A stretch of DNA of 64,000 nt from Sphingobacteriales bacterium. Its GTDB lineage: Bacteria > Bacteroidota > Bacteroidia > Sphingobacteriales > Sphingobacteriaceae. Made by a program: the position numbers and the translations under genes. Where the stretch lies: NCBI GenBank assembly GCA_028288165.1, contig JAQBOG010000020.1:39463-103462 (forward strand), in the 5' to 3' direction. Shown here piece by piece: positions 46,181 through 54,743 of this stretch. Numbering within the stretch: the stretch's first letter is position 1; every line of letters begins with the position of its first letter. The notes beneath the pieces were generated by a model. The model searched no databases, was not told where the DNA came from, and saw only the letters and a list, made by a program, of their open reading frames with translations.

Positions 46181-48148
46181 ATGAGACGTTTCTTATTTCT
46201 TATCCTTTTAACTGGTATAACTCTTTACTCCTTTGGACAGGCACAACCAGGTGACATAAATGGGCGTGGCCTGAGCTTCATTCCGGATTATACGTTTAAA
46301 GGTTCCAATCTTGCTGGCTGGCACAGTCTCGGGGGAGCGGACTGGAGAGCTGAAGGCGGTGAACTAATGGGAACAGTAAAACCGGGTTCTAATGGTGGAT
46401 GGCTCATGCTTGACCGTTCTTTCCAGGATGTTAATGTGAACACATTACTCAAAGTAAATGGCGATGCCGAAGCAGGCATTTTGTTTCGTGCTGAGAAAAT
46501 CAGTGAGGGAATTAAAGGAGTATTGCTCTCATTAAAAGAAGGAGAATTAGGTGTATATAGTATAACCATAGATTCGCAAGGAAAAGAGCTTCAGCGTGAA
46601 AAACTAAGGTCTGCAGGTGGGATGATCCGTTTAGCTCCACCGGCAGATCCTAATGCTTCACCAACAGCAAGAGGAGGAAATAATGCCGGTGGTCCGCCTC
46701 GTCGTCCGACAGGGCCCACCTTACCCTTTCAGCGTCCGCAATCTGGTTTCCTTGCCGGCGATTGGAATCAAATCGAAGTGGTTCTCGATCTGAACATCCT
46801 ACGATCTTATTTAAATGATGGTAATGGCCCCGGCGGCGCAGCGGATGAAATTGTTGGAAAATTCGGACCAGTAGCATTATATGTGGGCGGTACTGGTGAA
46901 GTACGGTTTAAAGATTTTAAATATAAAGATCTTGCCGTTCGGTATACACCAAAAGAAAAAACTGCTGCACGTTTCGAGGTACAGCAATTAAGCGACATGT
47001 ATTATGCCTGGAGTTCTGCCGCGGCAGATTTTAACAAGGACGGATTTATAGATGTGGTTGCCGGCCCTCATATTTATTACGGCCCTGATTATACAAAATT
47101 CAGTGAAATGTATATGGGAAATGCCTTCAGTCCATCTAAGGAATTTACGGAAGTAAATTGCCAGTATACGTTTGATTTTAATAATGACGGTTGGCCCGAT
47201 GTGTTTGTTGCACCTCCATTCGGGAACCTGTATATCAACCCGAAAGGGGAATCACGGAGATGGGACAAATACTCGGTTATTCCAGGTAACATTAATTCAG
47301 AAGTTACAGTTTTTGCTGATATTGATGGTGACAAGCGCCCGGAACTGATTTACGGAACCAGCGGAGCCGGTGGCGGATTACTTAAATACGCAAAGCCAGA
47401 TCCTTCCGATCCAACCAAACCCTGGATCGCACATACGATTTCTGAGCCGGGTTATTTTATGGCACATGGTTTCGGAACAGGCGATATTAACGGTGATGGA
47501 CGAATAGATATCCTGAATCCCAATGGCTGGTGGGAGCAGCCAGCTTCTCTCAACGGCGATGGTTTATGGACTTATCATCCGGAAGCATTTGCCAGGTACG
47601 GTCACCGGGGTGGCGGTGCAGGTGGAAGTGTAATGGCAGTATACGATGTAAATGGTGATAAACTGAACGATGTAGTTACTAGTGTCAATGCTCATGGTTT
47701 CGGCCTGGCGTGGTTTGAGCAAAAAAAAGACCCCAGCGGCAAAATTTCCTTTGTCCGCCATATGATTATGGATGACTATTCTACTAAGAATGCCGGCGAT
47801 GTAACCTTCTCCGAGCTCCACGGATCAACATTTGCCGACGTAGATGGAGATGGTGTTACAGATTTTATTGTAGGCAAGCGTTATTTTTCACATGTTGATA
47901 CCTATCTTGATCCTGATCCTTACGGACCTCCTGTTTTGTATTGGTATCGTACGGTTCGTAATCCAAAAGCTCCCGGTGGAGCAGAATTTATTCCTGAACT
48001 GATACACAATCGTTCCGGGGCAGGTTCGGATGTTTTGGCTGCTGATCTGAATAAAGACGGAGCCATTGATATTGTCACTTCAACCAACCGCGGGACATTT
48101 ATTTTCTGGAACGTAGGGACGAAAGCTAAAACAGTCGCCAAAAAGTAA
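46181..48148 (+). CDS. DUF1080 and FG-GAP repeat protein
   Basis: 655 aa with signal peptide ~1-20 (ending YSFGQA). Residues ~28-250 form a DUF1080 (3-keto-disaccharide hydrolase) jelly-roll (FKGSNLAGWHSLGGADWRAE, GWLMLDRSF) with a Gly/Pro-rich insert (ARGGNNAGGPPRRP). Residues ~265-650 are FG-GAP/VCBS repeats with calcium loops such as DFNKDGFIDV, DFNNDGWPDV, DINGDGRIDI and DLNKDGAIDI. A recently described function of DUF1080 is cleavage of 3-keto-glycosides. The propeller may bind the substrate. It is one of two DUF1080 genes in this operon. Confidence 0.85.
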   Translation: MRRFLFLILLTGITLYSFGQAQPGDINGRGLSFIPDYTFKGSNLAGWHSLGGADWRAEGGELMGTVKPGSNGGWLMLDRSFQDVNVNTLLKVNGDAEAGILFRAEKISEGIKGVLLSLKEGELGVYSITIDSQGKELQREKLRSAGGMIRLAPPADPNASPTARGGNNAGGPPRRPTGPTLPFQRPQSGFLAGDWNQIEVVLDLNILRSYLNDGNGPGGAADEIVGKFGPVALYVGGTGEVRFKDFKYKDLAVRYTPKEKTAARFEVQQLSDMYYAWSSAAADFNKDGFIDVVAGPHIYYGPDYTKFSEMYMGNAFSPSKEFTEVNCQYTFDFNNDGWPDVFVAPPFGNLYINPKGESRRWDKYSVIPGNINSEVTVFADIDGDKRPELIYGTSGAGGGLLKYAKPDPSDPTKPWIAHTISEPGYFMAHGFGTGDINGDGRIDILNPNGWWEQPASLNGDGLWTYHPEAFARYGHRGGGAGGSVMAVYDVNGDKLNDVVTSVNAHGFGLAWFEQKKDPSGKISFVRHMIMDDYSTKNAGDVTFSELHGSTFADVDGDGVTDFIVGKRYFSHVDTYLDPDPYGPPVLYWYRTVRNPKAPGGAEFIPELIHNRSGAGSDVLAADLNKDGAIDIVTSTNRGTFIFWNVGTKAKTVAKK

Positions 48149-48201
48149 TATTTCAGTACTCGATCAGAGAAAAATGTACATTATCACATAAAGGCACTCG
48201 T

Positions 48202-49956
48202 ATGAAAAAATTAATTTGGTCAATACTATTCTCGTTGGTACTCGGTACTTCTTTTGCCCAGGTTCCTTCAGAAAATTATCCTGATAACCAGGCATCTATT
48301 GAACACCCGGGAGTACCTAAAGGGGAAGTGCTGAAGTTCACTTTTGAAAATTCAAAAATTTTCCCCGGCACGTGGCGGGAATACTGGGTATATATCCCCG
48401 CTCAATATAAGCCCGACAAGCCGGCCTGTGTATATGTTGGGCAGGATGGACTAGCCTTGAAAGCACCAACTGTTTTTGATAATTTGATTTACCAGAAAGA
48501 AATGCCTGTAACGATCGGCATATTTGTAAATCCCGGAAGGCTGAGAGCTGCTAATGATCAGCTTGCTCTTGACCGTTTTAACAGGAGCCTGGAGTACGAT
48601 GGGCTTGGTGATGCGTATGCGAAATTTATTTTGCAGGAACTCCTTCCCGATGTAGAAAAACAAAAGGCCAGCGACGGTCGCATAATACGGCTATCCAAAA
48701 GTGGTAATGACCGTGCAATAGGCGGAGCAAGCAGCGGAGCTGTTTGTGCCTTTACTGTTGCCTGGGAGCGCCCACAAGAATTCTCCAGGGTATTTAGCGC
48801 CATAGGAACTTATGTAGGTCTTCGGGGTGGCGATCGCTATCCTAACCTTATTCGTAAATCTGAACCTAAACCGATCAGGATATTTTTACAAGACGGCTCT
48901 AATGACCAGAACAGTTATGCTGGCGACTGGTGGATGGCAAACCAGATGATGGAACGCAGCCTTACTTTTGCCGGTTATGAAGTAAATCATATTTGGGGCG
49001 AAGGTGCGCACAATGGCAAGCACCCCACAGCTGTATTTCCTGATGCTATGAGATGGCTATGGAAGGATTATCCAAAACCGGTTGTAGCAGGGATATCTGC
49101 AAACGCTTTCCAAAAGGATATATTGATTCCGGAGGAAGGCTGGAAATTGGTGGCAGAAGGTTATAAATTTACAGAGGGAGTGGTGGCAAATGCTTTAGGC
49201 GAAGTGTTTTACCAGGATATCCCTAATTCCAAAACGTATAAGGTTGATACAGATGGACACGTATCGGCATTAAATCTAGGTTCTAAAAAAGCTTCAGGTA
49301 CAGCTTTTGGGTCTGACGGTAAACGTTATGTGGTAGCAACAGGCACCAGCCAAGTACTATGCTATGATTTAAACGACAAAGAAACAGTGATTGCCAATGA
49401 TATTCCGGGAAATGATCTTGTGGTTGCTCAAAATGGGAATATTTACGTAACAGCTCCAGAGGGCCCGGAAAAACCGGGAAAGTTATACTTGGTTAGGCCC
49501 AACGGAGAAAAAATTAATGTGGATGTCGGGTTGAAGTACCCGAACGGATTGGCACTTACACCAGACCAAACACAATTATATGTTACAGAATCCACTTCGC
49601 ACTGGGTTTGGGCTTATCAGATACAGCCCGATGGTACACTTGCGTATAAACAGCGATTCTGCTGGTTGTATGCCCCTGATATTTCGGATAATTCATGGTC
49701 TGACGGGATTAAATGCGACCGGCAAGGGCGGATCTATGTAGCTACAAACATGGGAATACAGGTGATTGACCAAGCAGGAAGAGTGAATGTAATCATGCCT
49801 CTGCCTGCAGGGCAGCCTTCTAACCTTTGTTTTGGCGGACGGGAATTTGATACGCTCTATGTTACCTGCGGGAATAAAATATTCAGCAGAAAACTTCGCG
49901 TGAAGGGCGTCAATACTTTTGAGTCTCCTATAAAGCCTGATAAACCTAAACTGTAA
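48202..49956 (+). CDS. Esterase / SMP-30 gluconolactonase-like fusion
   Basis: 584 aa with signal peptide ~1-19 (LFSLVLGTSFAQ). The N-terminal half (~40-300) is an alpha/beta-hydrolase of the enterochelin-esterase type, with nucleophile elbow GGASSGA and catalytic-His region WGEGAHNGKH. The C-terminal half (~310-575) is an SMP-30/gluconolactonase propeller (EGVVANALGEVFYQDI, DLVVAQNGNIYVTAP, WSDGIKCDRQGRIYVATN). The SMP-30 half could open a lactone made by sugar oxidation, and the esterase half could remove an ester from the glycan. Both fit an oxidative sugar pathway but neither is proven. Confidence 0.85.
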   Translation: MKKLIWSILFSLVLGTSFAQVPSENYPDNQASIEHPGVPKGEVLKFTFENSKIFPGTWREYWVYIPAQYKPDKPACVYVGQDGLALKAPTVFDNLIYQKEMPVTIGIFVNPGRLRAANDQLALDRFNRSLEYDGLGDAYAKFILQELLPDVEKQKASDGRIIRLSKSGNDRAIGGASSGAVCAFTVAWERPQEFSRVFSAIGTYVGLRGGDRYPNLIRKSEPKPIRIFLQDGSNDQNSYAGDWWMANQMMERSLTFAGYEVNHIWGEGAHNGKHPTAVFPDAMRWLWKDYPKPVVAGISANAFQKDILIPEEGWKLVAEGYKFTEGVVANALGEVFYQDIPNSKTYKVDTDGHVSALNLGSKKASGTAFGSDGKRYVVATGTSQVLCYDLNDKETVIANDIPGNDLVVAQNGNIYVTAPEGPEKPGKLYLVRPNGEKINVDVGLKYPNGLALTPDQTQLYVTESTSHWVWAYQIQPDGTLAYKQRFCWLYAPDISDNSWSDGIKCDRQGRIYVATNMGIQVIDQAGRVNVIMPLPAGQPSNLCFGGREFDTLYVTCGNKIFSRKLRVKGVNTFESPIKPDKPKL

Positions 49957-50001
49957 TCGTTAATCGTTAATTTAACTCACACTGAATTAATAACAAGACA
50001 C

Positions 50002-51276
50002 ATGAATTCCTCAATACAATCATTCTTAGTTGGTTTTTGCATAAAGAAACAGATCAAGTTCCTGCTACTTACAGTTATTGCCCTTTGTTTAACCATTCCG
50101 GTTTTTGCATTTTCCGAACCAGGAAAAGTTAACTATAAATTTAATAAAAAGATTTCCCGGGAGGTTCTCGAAAATTTCCTTGAGCGGTCAGTGACCATGC
50201 AGAACCTCCTCATCGGCCAAGGCGATTTTAATGATAACCTTCGCATGATCAAAAATATGGGTGTAAAGTTCATCGGACGAAGTGTGTGCCAATGGGGTGA
50301 CGAAGCAGGGCTGATGAAGAACCTTGGTCTGGAAAAAGAACTGATTCCCAAAGTACACGCCGTAGACCCCAACATTATTTTACAAGCCTGCATTTTTGAG
50401 ATAGTTACTGAACAGGTAAACCAGGTTGCTGTTCCCGCCTGGGCATTTACCGCGTTACACATGCCGGTTGAGCAACGGAATTTCAGGTATGCGGATATGC
50501 TTTATCCTGATGGAAAATTTAAAAATCACTGGGGCAGAGGCTCAGTACCTGATGTAAGTCAACCGGAAACAAAACTACTGTTCTTTTTCCTTGCCGCGTC
50601 GTATATCAATATTGGTATTGAAGCCATTCATTTCGGGCAGGTGGAACTGATGAATAAAAATGACAAGAATCTGGATCATTATGCACAGATTCTTACTCTA
50701 ATCCGCTCGTATGCCTCAAAGCACGCTCGCAGGGGAATGATTATTTGTGATTCGCATGTTCCGGGCGGCGGCTTTCTGAAGGATGGAAAACTGCTGATGG
50801 ATTTTCATTCGTTCCCTCTTCGGGTGATGGAAGTTCCAGGTAAACCTGAAGACGCGATCCTGAAAGTTGGATATACCGATGCACTCTTTGGACGCAGCAA
50901 AGGGGGTATTTCTCCCAGCGGATGGAAATGTACCAATCTCCCCTACCTGGTGGAGCTCGATAACTACTGTGGCAGTAAGCAACCCGGAGAAGAAAAAGCA
51001 GCTGGATCATTTTGGGTTTGGGGCTATGATGAAATTAGTTGGTTTGCACACCAGGATAAAGCATATCGCAGTAAATGGCTTCGTTACGCCTATGACTGGC
51101 TGGCAAAAACTGATCTCAATGGACATCTTCAGATGCCCGCAGGTCGCCAAACTACCTCTCCCCTTGATAAAAAAAGATGGTATTATGCAAATAATCCCAG
51201 TTCCGCAGTACCAGACGGGCACGGTGACGAAGATACGATCAGAGATATCTGGAAGACTGGAAGAATAACGAAATGA
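50002..51276 (+). CDS. Exported protein of unknown function (424 aa)
   Basis: Signal peptide ~18-37 (LLLTVIALCLTIPVFAFSEP). I do not recognise the family. The order of strands and helices (MGVKFIGRSVCQWGDE, NIILQACIFEIVTEQV, IEAIHFGQVELM, RGMIICDSHVPGG, LLMDFHSFPLR, FWVWGYDEISWF) suggests a (beta/alpha)8 barrel. Acidic residues end several strands, including Glu in GQVEL and Asp/Glu in GYDEISW, as in glycoside hydrolases. It lies 45 bp after the esterase-lactonase gene and clearly belongs to the oxidative operon. A glycosidase-like role is inference from fold and context. Confidence 0.75.
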   Translation: MNSSIQSFLVGFCIKKQIKFLLLTVIALCLTIPVFAFSEPGKVNYKFNKKISREVLENFLERSVTMQNLLIGQGDFNDNLRMIKNMGVKFIGRSVCQWGDEAGLMKNLGLEKELIPKVHAVDPNIILQACIFEIVTEQVNQVAVPAWAFTALHMPVEQRNFRYADMLYPDGKFKNHWGRGSVPDVSQPETKLLFFFLAASYINIGIEAIHFGQVELMNKNDKNLDHYAQILTLIRSYASKHARRGMIICDSHVPGGGFLKDGKLLMDFHSFPLRVMEVPGKPEDAILKVGYTDALFGRSKGGISPSGWKCTNLPYLVELDNYCGSKQPGEEKAAGSFWVWGYDEISWFAHQDKAYRSKWLRYAYDWLAKTDLNGHLQMPAGRQTTSPLDKKRWYYANNPSSAVPDGHGDEDTIRDIWKTGRITK

Positions 51277-51425
51277 GGATATAGAATGTCAGGTATTTTA
51301 TACCCGTGAAATAGTGAGATTTTCAAAATAAGTATCCATACGATTACTTTATCTCGTTAAACCTTCTAACAATGACCATACTACTTTAATTCATAAATTA
51401 AATTTTCACTAAATAAATTAAACAA

Positions 51426-52157
51426 ATGATACGTTCGATAACCTTAGCAGGCATACTAGCAGTTTCTACGTTTTGCCTGTCATCAAAAAACCCCGAGCCA
51501 GCCGCTACTAAAGAAATAGCCAATGTTTCTAAAAAAGGAAAATGGGTAAAACTTTTTGATGAAAAAACAACTAACGGATGGCATACTTATGGAAAAACAA
51601 CCGTAGGTAAATGCTGGAAAATTGAAAACAAGACCATCCATTTAACTCCTGTCACTGAAAAGTCCGACAGAGGTGACTTGGTTACTGATAAAGAATACGG
51701 TAATTATCATTTACAATTAGAATGGAAAGTTGCTCCAAAATGTAATAGTGGGATCATATTTTATGTACATGAGGATCCTTCTAAATTTAAAGAAACCTAT
51801 TTTACAGGCATGGAAATGCAGGTTTTAGATAATATTGAAGCAGAAGATAATAAAAAGGAAAATCACCTGGCAGGAACCTTATATGATTTGTTGGGTACTG
51901 CAGCAACCTCCAAACCAAAACCTGTAGGAGAATGGAACAAGGCAGAGATCATCAGCAATAATGGCAAACTGGATCTGATCCTGAATGGTATCACTGTAAC
52001 CTCTACTACACTCTGGGATGATAACTGGAAAGCAATGGTAGCTAACAGTAAATTCAGAACTATGCCTGCTTTCGGCACTTACAAAACCGGAAAAATTGCA
52101 TTACAGTATCATGGTGGTGATGTGAGTTACAGAAATATCAGGATTAAAGAACTTTAG
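51426..52157 (+). CDS. DUF1080 protein (3-keto-disaccharide hydrolase-like)
   Basis: 243 aa with an N-terminal hydrophobic segment (~5-19). Nearly the whole protein is one DUF1080 domain: WVKLFDEKTTNGWHTYGKTT, GDLVTDKEYGNYHLQLEWKV, CNSGIIFYVHED and YFTGMEMQVLDN, ending in IALQYHGGDVSYRNIRIKEL. Members in gut Bacteroides hydrolyse 3-keto-disaccharides. It is the last gene of the operon, 149 bp from the previous one, and is followed by a strong hairpin. Confidence 0.9.
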   Translation: MIRSITLAGILAVSTFCLSSKNPEPAATKEIANVSKKGKWVKLFDEKTTNGWHTYGKTTVGKCWKIENKTIHLTPVTEKSDRGDLVTDKEYGNYHLQLEWKVAPKCNSGIIFYVHEDPSKFKETYFTGMEMQVLDNIEAEDNKKENHLAGTLYDLLGTAATSKPKPVGEWNKAEIISNNGKLDLILNGITVTSTTLWDDNWKAMVANSKFRTMPAFGTYKTGKIALQYHGGDVSYRNIRIKEL

Positions 52158-52176
52158 TTTTCATTTTTTTACATGC

Positions 52177-52208
52177 ACAATGGTTCATTAAGTTTAATGA
52201 ACCATTGT
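52177..52208 (+). terminator. Operon terminator
   Basis: A 14-bp perfect stem (ACAATGGTTCATTA / TAATGAACCATTGT) with an AGTT loop begins 20 bp after the DUF1080 stop. Confidence 0.75.
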
Positions 52209-52235
52209 TATAATATTAAGATCGCAATACTTAGT

Positions 52236-52397
52236 ATGTATATGGATTTAAATCAGACCATACAAGAATATGCTACGCAGCCGTCGTTAACCCATCAATT
52301 TGTATTATCATTATTAAAAAACTATAAAAAACTCAATGATAAAATTAACGAACTACTGAAAAAATATTGCATTCAAACTTTTGGGGTTCGCCTTTAA
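52236..52397 (+). pseudogene. Relic of an AbiEi-like antitoxin N-terminus
   Basis: Starting at MYMDLNQTIQEYATQPSLTH (ATG at 52236 or 52242), about 40 residues match the opening helix-turn-helix of AbiEi-family antitoxin-like proteins as I remember them (LTHQFVLSLLKNYKKLNDKI). After ELLKKY the match ends and the frame stops 9 codons later. No AbiEii partner is present. The in-frame ATG at 52173 lies in the terminator and is not a credible start. Confidence 0.45.
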
Positions 52398-52451
52398 TAA
52401 GTTGTAATCATCAATAACAGGCATTTTAGTCTCATTATACAATGGTCAACT

Positions 52452-54728
52452 TTATTTTTTAGTAAGATCATTATCTCCCGTACCCCATAATTTATTAGGC
52501 TTGGGTCCCATTTCAAGTTCAAGCGTTCCACCCCCAATTAACTGAGAATGTGTAAACCACGGAGTATTTAAAAGCTGGTTATTGAGCTTTGCACTTTGAA
52601 TGTATTTATTTGCAACCGAACAATGGTTAGCAATCAATTTGAACTGTTTCCCACCTGGTAAATCTATCGTTACCTTACTAAATACCGGGCTTCCGATAGT
52701 GTAAAGAGGTAGTCCAGGAGTTACAGGATAAAATCCCATAGACGAGAAAACAACAAATGCCGTCATTCCTCCTCCGTCTTCATCACCCGGAATTCCGAAG
52801 ATGTTATCCTTGAACCAAACATCCAGTAAAAACCGAATTCTCTTTTGGGTTTTCCATGGTGATGCAGTGAAATTATATAAATAAGGAATATGAAAACTAG
52901 GTTCATTTCCCATAGAATACTGCCCTACTAAACCTGTAGCATCCGGGAACTTTCCGTTAAATTCATATTTGCTTCTTCCCAGATTCTCACGATACAACTG
53001 GTCTAAACGTTTTTCGAAATTTCCCGTTCCGCCCATCAAACCCATTAATCCCTTTACATCGTGTTGTACCTGCCACATGTATGTCCAGCCATTATTCTCA
53101 TCGTAATAATCCCGGCCCCCCATTCCACCATCAAATTTAGAATCAATGCTTATCCAGGCACCTTTATCATCTTTAGGTAGAAACATCAAAGAATCTTTAT
53201 TCCACAGGTTTTTATAGTTCAGAGCACGAAAGCTGAACTTTTTAAAATCGCTTTCCTTACCTAAATCTTTTGCCATCTCAGCGAGAGCCCAATCATCATA
53301 ACTGTGCCCCAATGTGATCGCTACTGACTGGCGTTTCTCAAAAGGATCCACATGAACATCCGTTTCTGTTTCGCCTTTTTTCAGTGCCGGAAAATATCCC
53401 TTAGCATGATAAAAATCGTCTAAAGCAGTTTTAGGTCCATTCCTCCAGGGAAGCATGGTTGCTTGAGTAGCATTTTTTAACATTCCGCTGTAAGCCGAAT
53501 TGATATCAAAATTGCGGAGTCCTTTTCTGTATCCATCCAATAACATAATAGAAGAATGAAAGCCGTTCATACAGGCATGGTCGCCAAAAAGAACAGGAAA
53601 TGTGGGCAACCATCCACCTTGTTTATACATGGTAACATACGAATCCATGATGTCTTCTTCCATTGCAGGATTTAGTATTACCCGTAGAGGATGATTGGCT
53701 AAATAAGTATCCCAAGTCCAGTCATCTACATAAAAAGGTCTATTAGCGTCATGTATCTTTTTATCAAAACCGCTATAATATTTATTATCCTCGGTAATAT
53801 TTACCAACCGTTCATAACATCTGTAAAGCGAGGTATAGAATGATCGCTTTTGAGCCAATGTGCCCCCTTCTACTTTAATTTGGTTAATCACTGTCGACCA
53901 CGATTCTTCAGCTAAATTCTTTTGACCTTCAAAACCGATGGTGCTTAACTCATTATTAAAATTTTTCTTTGCCTGCTCAGCACTTATATAAGAAATTGCA
54001 TATTTAAACTCAATCTTTTTAGTTGCCTTTTCAGGGAAGGTTATAAATGCTTTTACATTTTCTCCTTGTAAACTTCCTGCTGCCTGCAGTTTGTTTTCTT
54101 TAACAGTACCTACCGTTCCGCTTTCACTAAAAATGCCATACATATATACTTTAATGTCGCCATGGTAAGTTTCAAACCCGGTGAGTTCTTTATCTGAAAT
54201 AAACTTCCATTCGCTGCTGCCCGTGTTGTACATACCCAAAAGAATACTTTTACTAGAATTTTCAGGAAATTCAAAGCGATAGAAACCAGTCTTTTTCCCT
54301 GGAGTAAATTCTACGTTAATATCCTCATCAACCAAATAAGTAGAATAATACCAGGGCCTGGTTATTTCCATATCATGATCATAGGTCATTCTTTTGTTCC
54401 AGCTTGCCGCAGAGATAGGACCGATAGAAGGTTTCAAGGAAAAGGCCTCTCCTAGCCTGTGCGAAACTATAATTAATGGAAAACTGGAAATCTGATCGTC
54501 GAGGTAATCATTCCTTTGCGGAAACATCCGAACCATTTGGTTAGGTTGTTGTACGGTTGGACGAGTAGGTTGCAGTAACTGGGATGAATTTCCAATTAAT
54601 GGATCTACATACCTCAAGTTATCTTTACCCTCATGACCAGTATTTTCCTGAGCTATAGCTGCTGCTGATATACCCAGCATAATCAACATTAACCTGCTTC
54701 GGACAGGTCTAAATAATTTTATATTCAT
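52452..54728 (-). CDS. GH92 alpha-mannosidase-like glycoside hydrolase
   Basis: 758 aa with signal peptide ~10-26. GH92 landmarks are RYVDPLIGNS at the N-terminus, YVDDWTWDTYLANHPL, GWLPTFPVLFGDHACM, SMGNEPSFHIPYLYN and PGDEDGGGMTAFVVFSSMGFYPVTPG. GH92 enzymes are calcium-dependent exo-alpha-mannosidases; the Glu in GNEPS matches the catalytic-acid region. The usual second His after NEPS is Phe here (NEPSFH). It starts 15 bp after the GH95 stop, in the same operon. Mannose release from a glycan also trimmed by GH95 and GH43 is likely. Confidence 0.93.
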   Translation of the reverse strand: MNIKLFRPVRSRLMLIMLGISAAAIAQENTGHEGKDNLRYVDPLIGNSSQLLQPTRPTVQQPNQMVRMFPQRNDYLDDQISSFPLIIVSHRLGEAFSLKPSIGPISAASWNKRMTYDHDMEITRPWYYSTYLVDEDINVEFTPGKKTGFYRFEFPENSSKSILLGMYNTGSSEWKFISDKELTGFETYHGDIKVYMYGIFSESGTVGTVKENKLQAAGSLQGENVKAFITFPEKATKKIEFKYAISYISAEQAKKNFNNELSTIGFEGQKNLAEESWSTVINQIKVEGGTLAQKRSFYTSLYRCYERLVNITEDNKYYSGFDKKIHDANRPFYVDDWTWDTYLANHPLRVILNPAMEEDIMDSYVTMYKQGGWLPTFPVLFGDHACMNGFHSSIMLLDGYRKGLRNFDINSAYSGMLKNATQATMLPWRNGPKTALDDFYHAKGYFPALKKGETETDVHVDPFEKRQSVAITLGHSYDDWALAEMAKDLGKESDFKKFSFRALNYKNLWNKDSLMFLPKDDKGAWISIDSKFDGGMGGRDYYDENNGWTYMWQVQHDVKGLMGLMGGTGNFEKRLDQLYRENLGRSKYEFNGKFPDATGLVGQYSMGNEPSFHIPYLYNFTASPWKTQKRIRFLLDVWFKDNIFGIPGDEDGGGMTAFVVFSSMGFYPVTPGLPLYTIGSPVFSKVTIDLPGGKQFKLIANHCSVANKYIQSAKLNNQLLNTPWFTHSQLIGGGTLELEMGPKPNKLWGTGDNDLTKK

Positions 54729-54743
54729 TTTTTTATTATCTAA

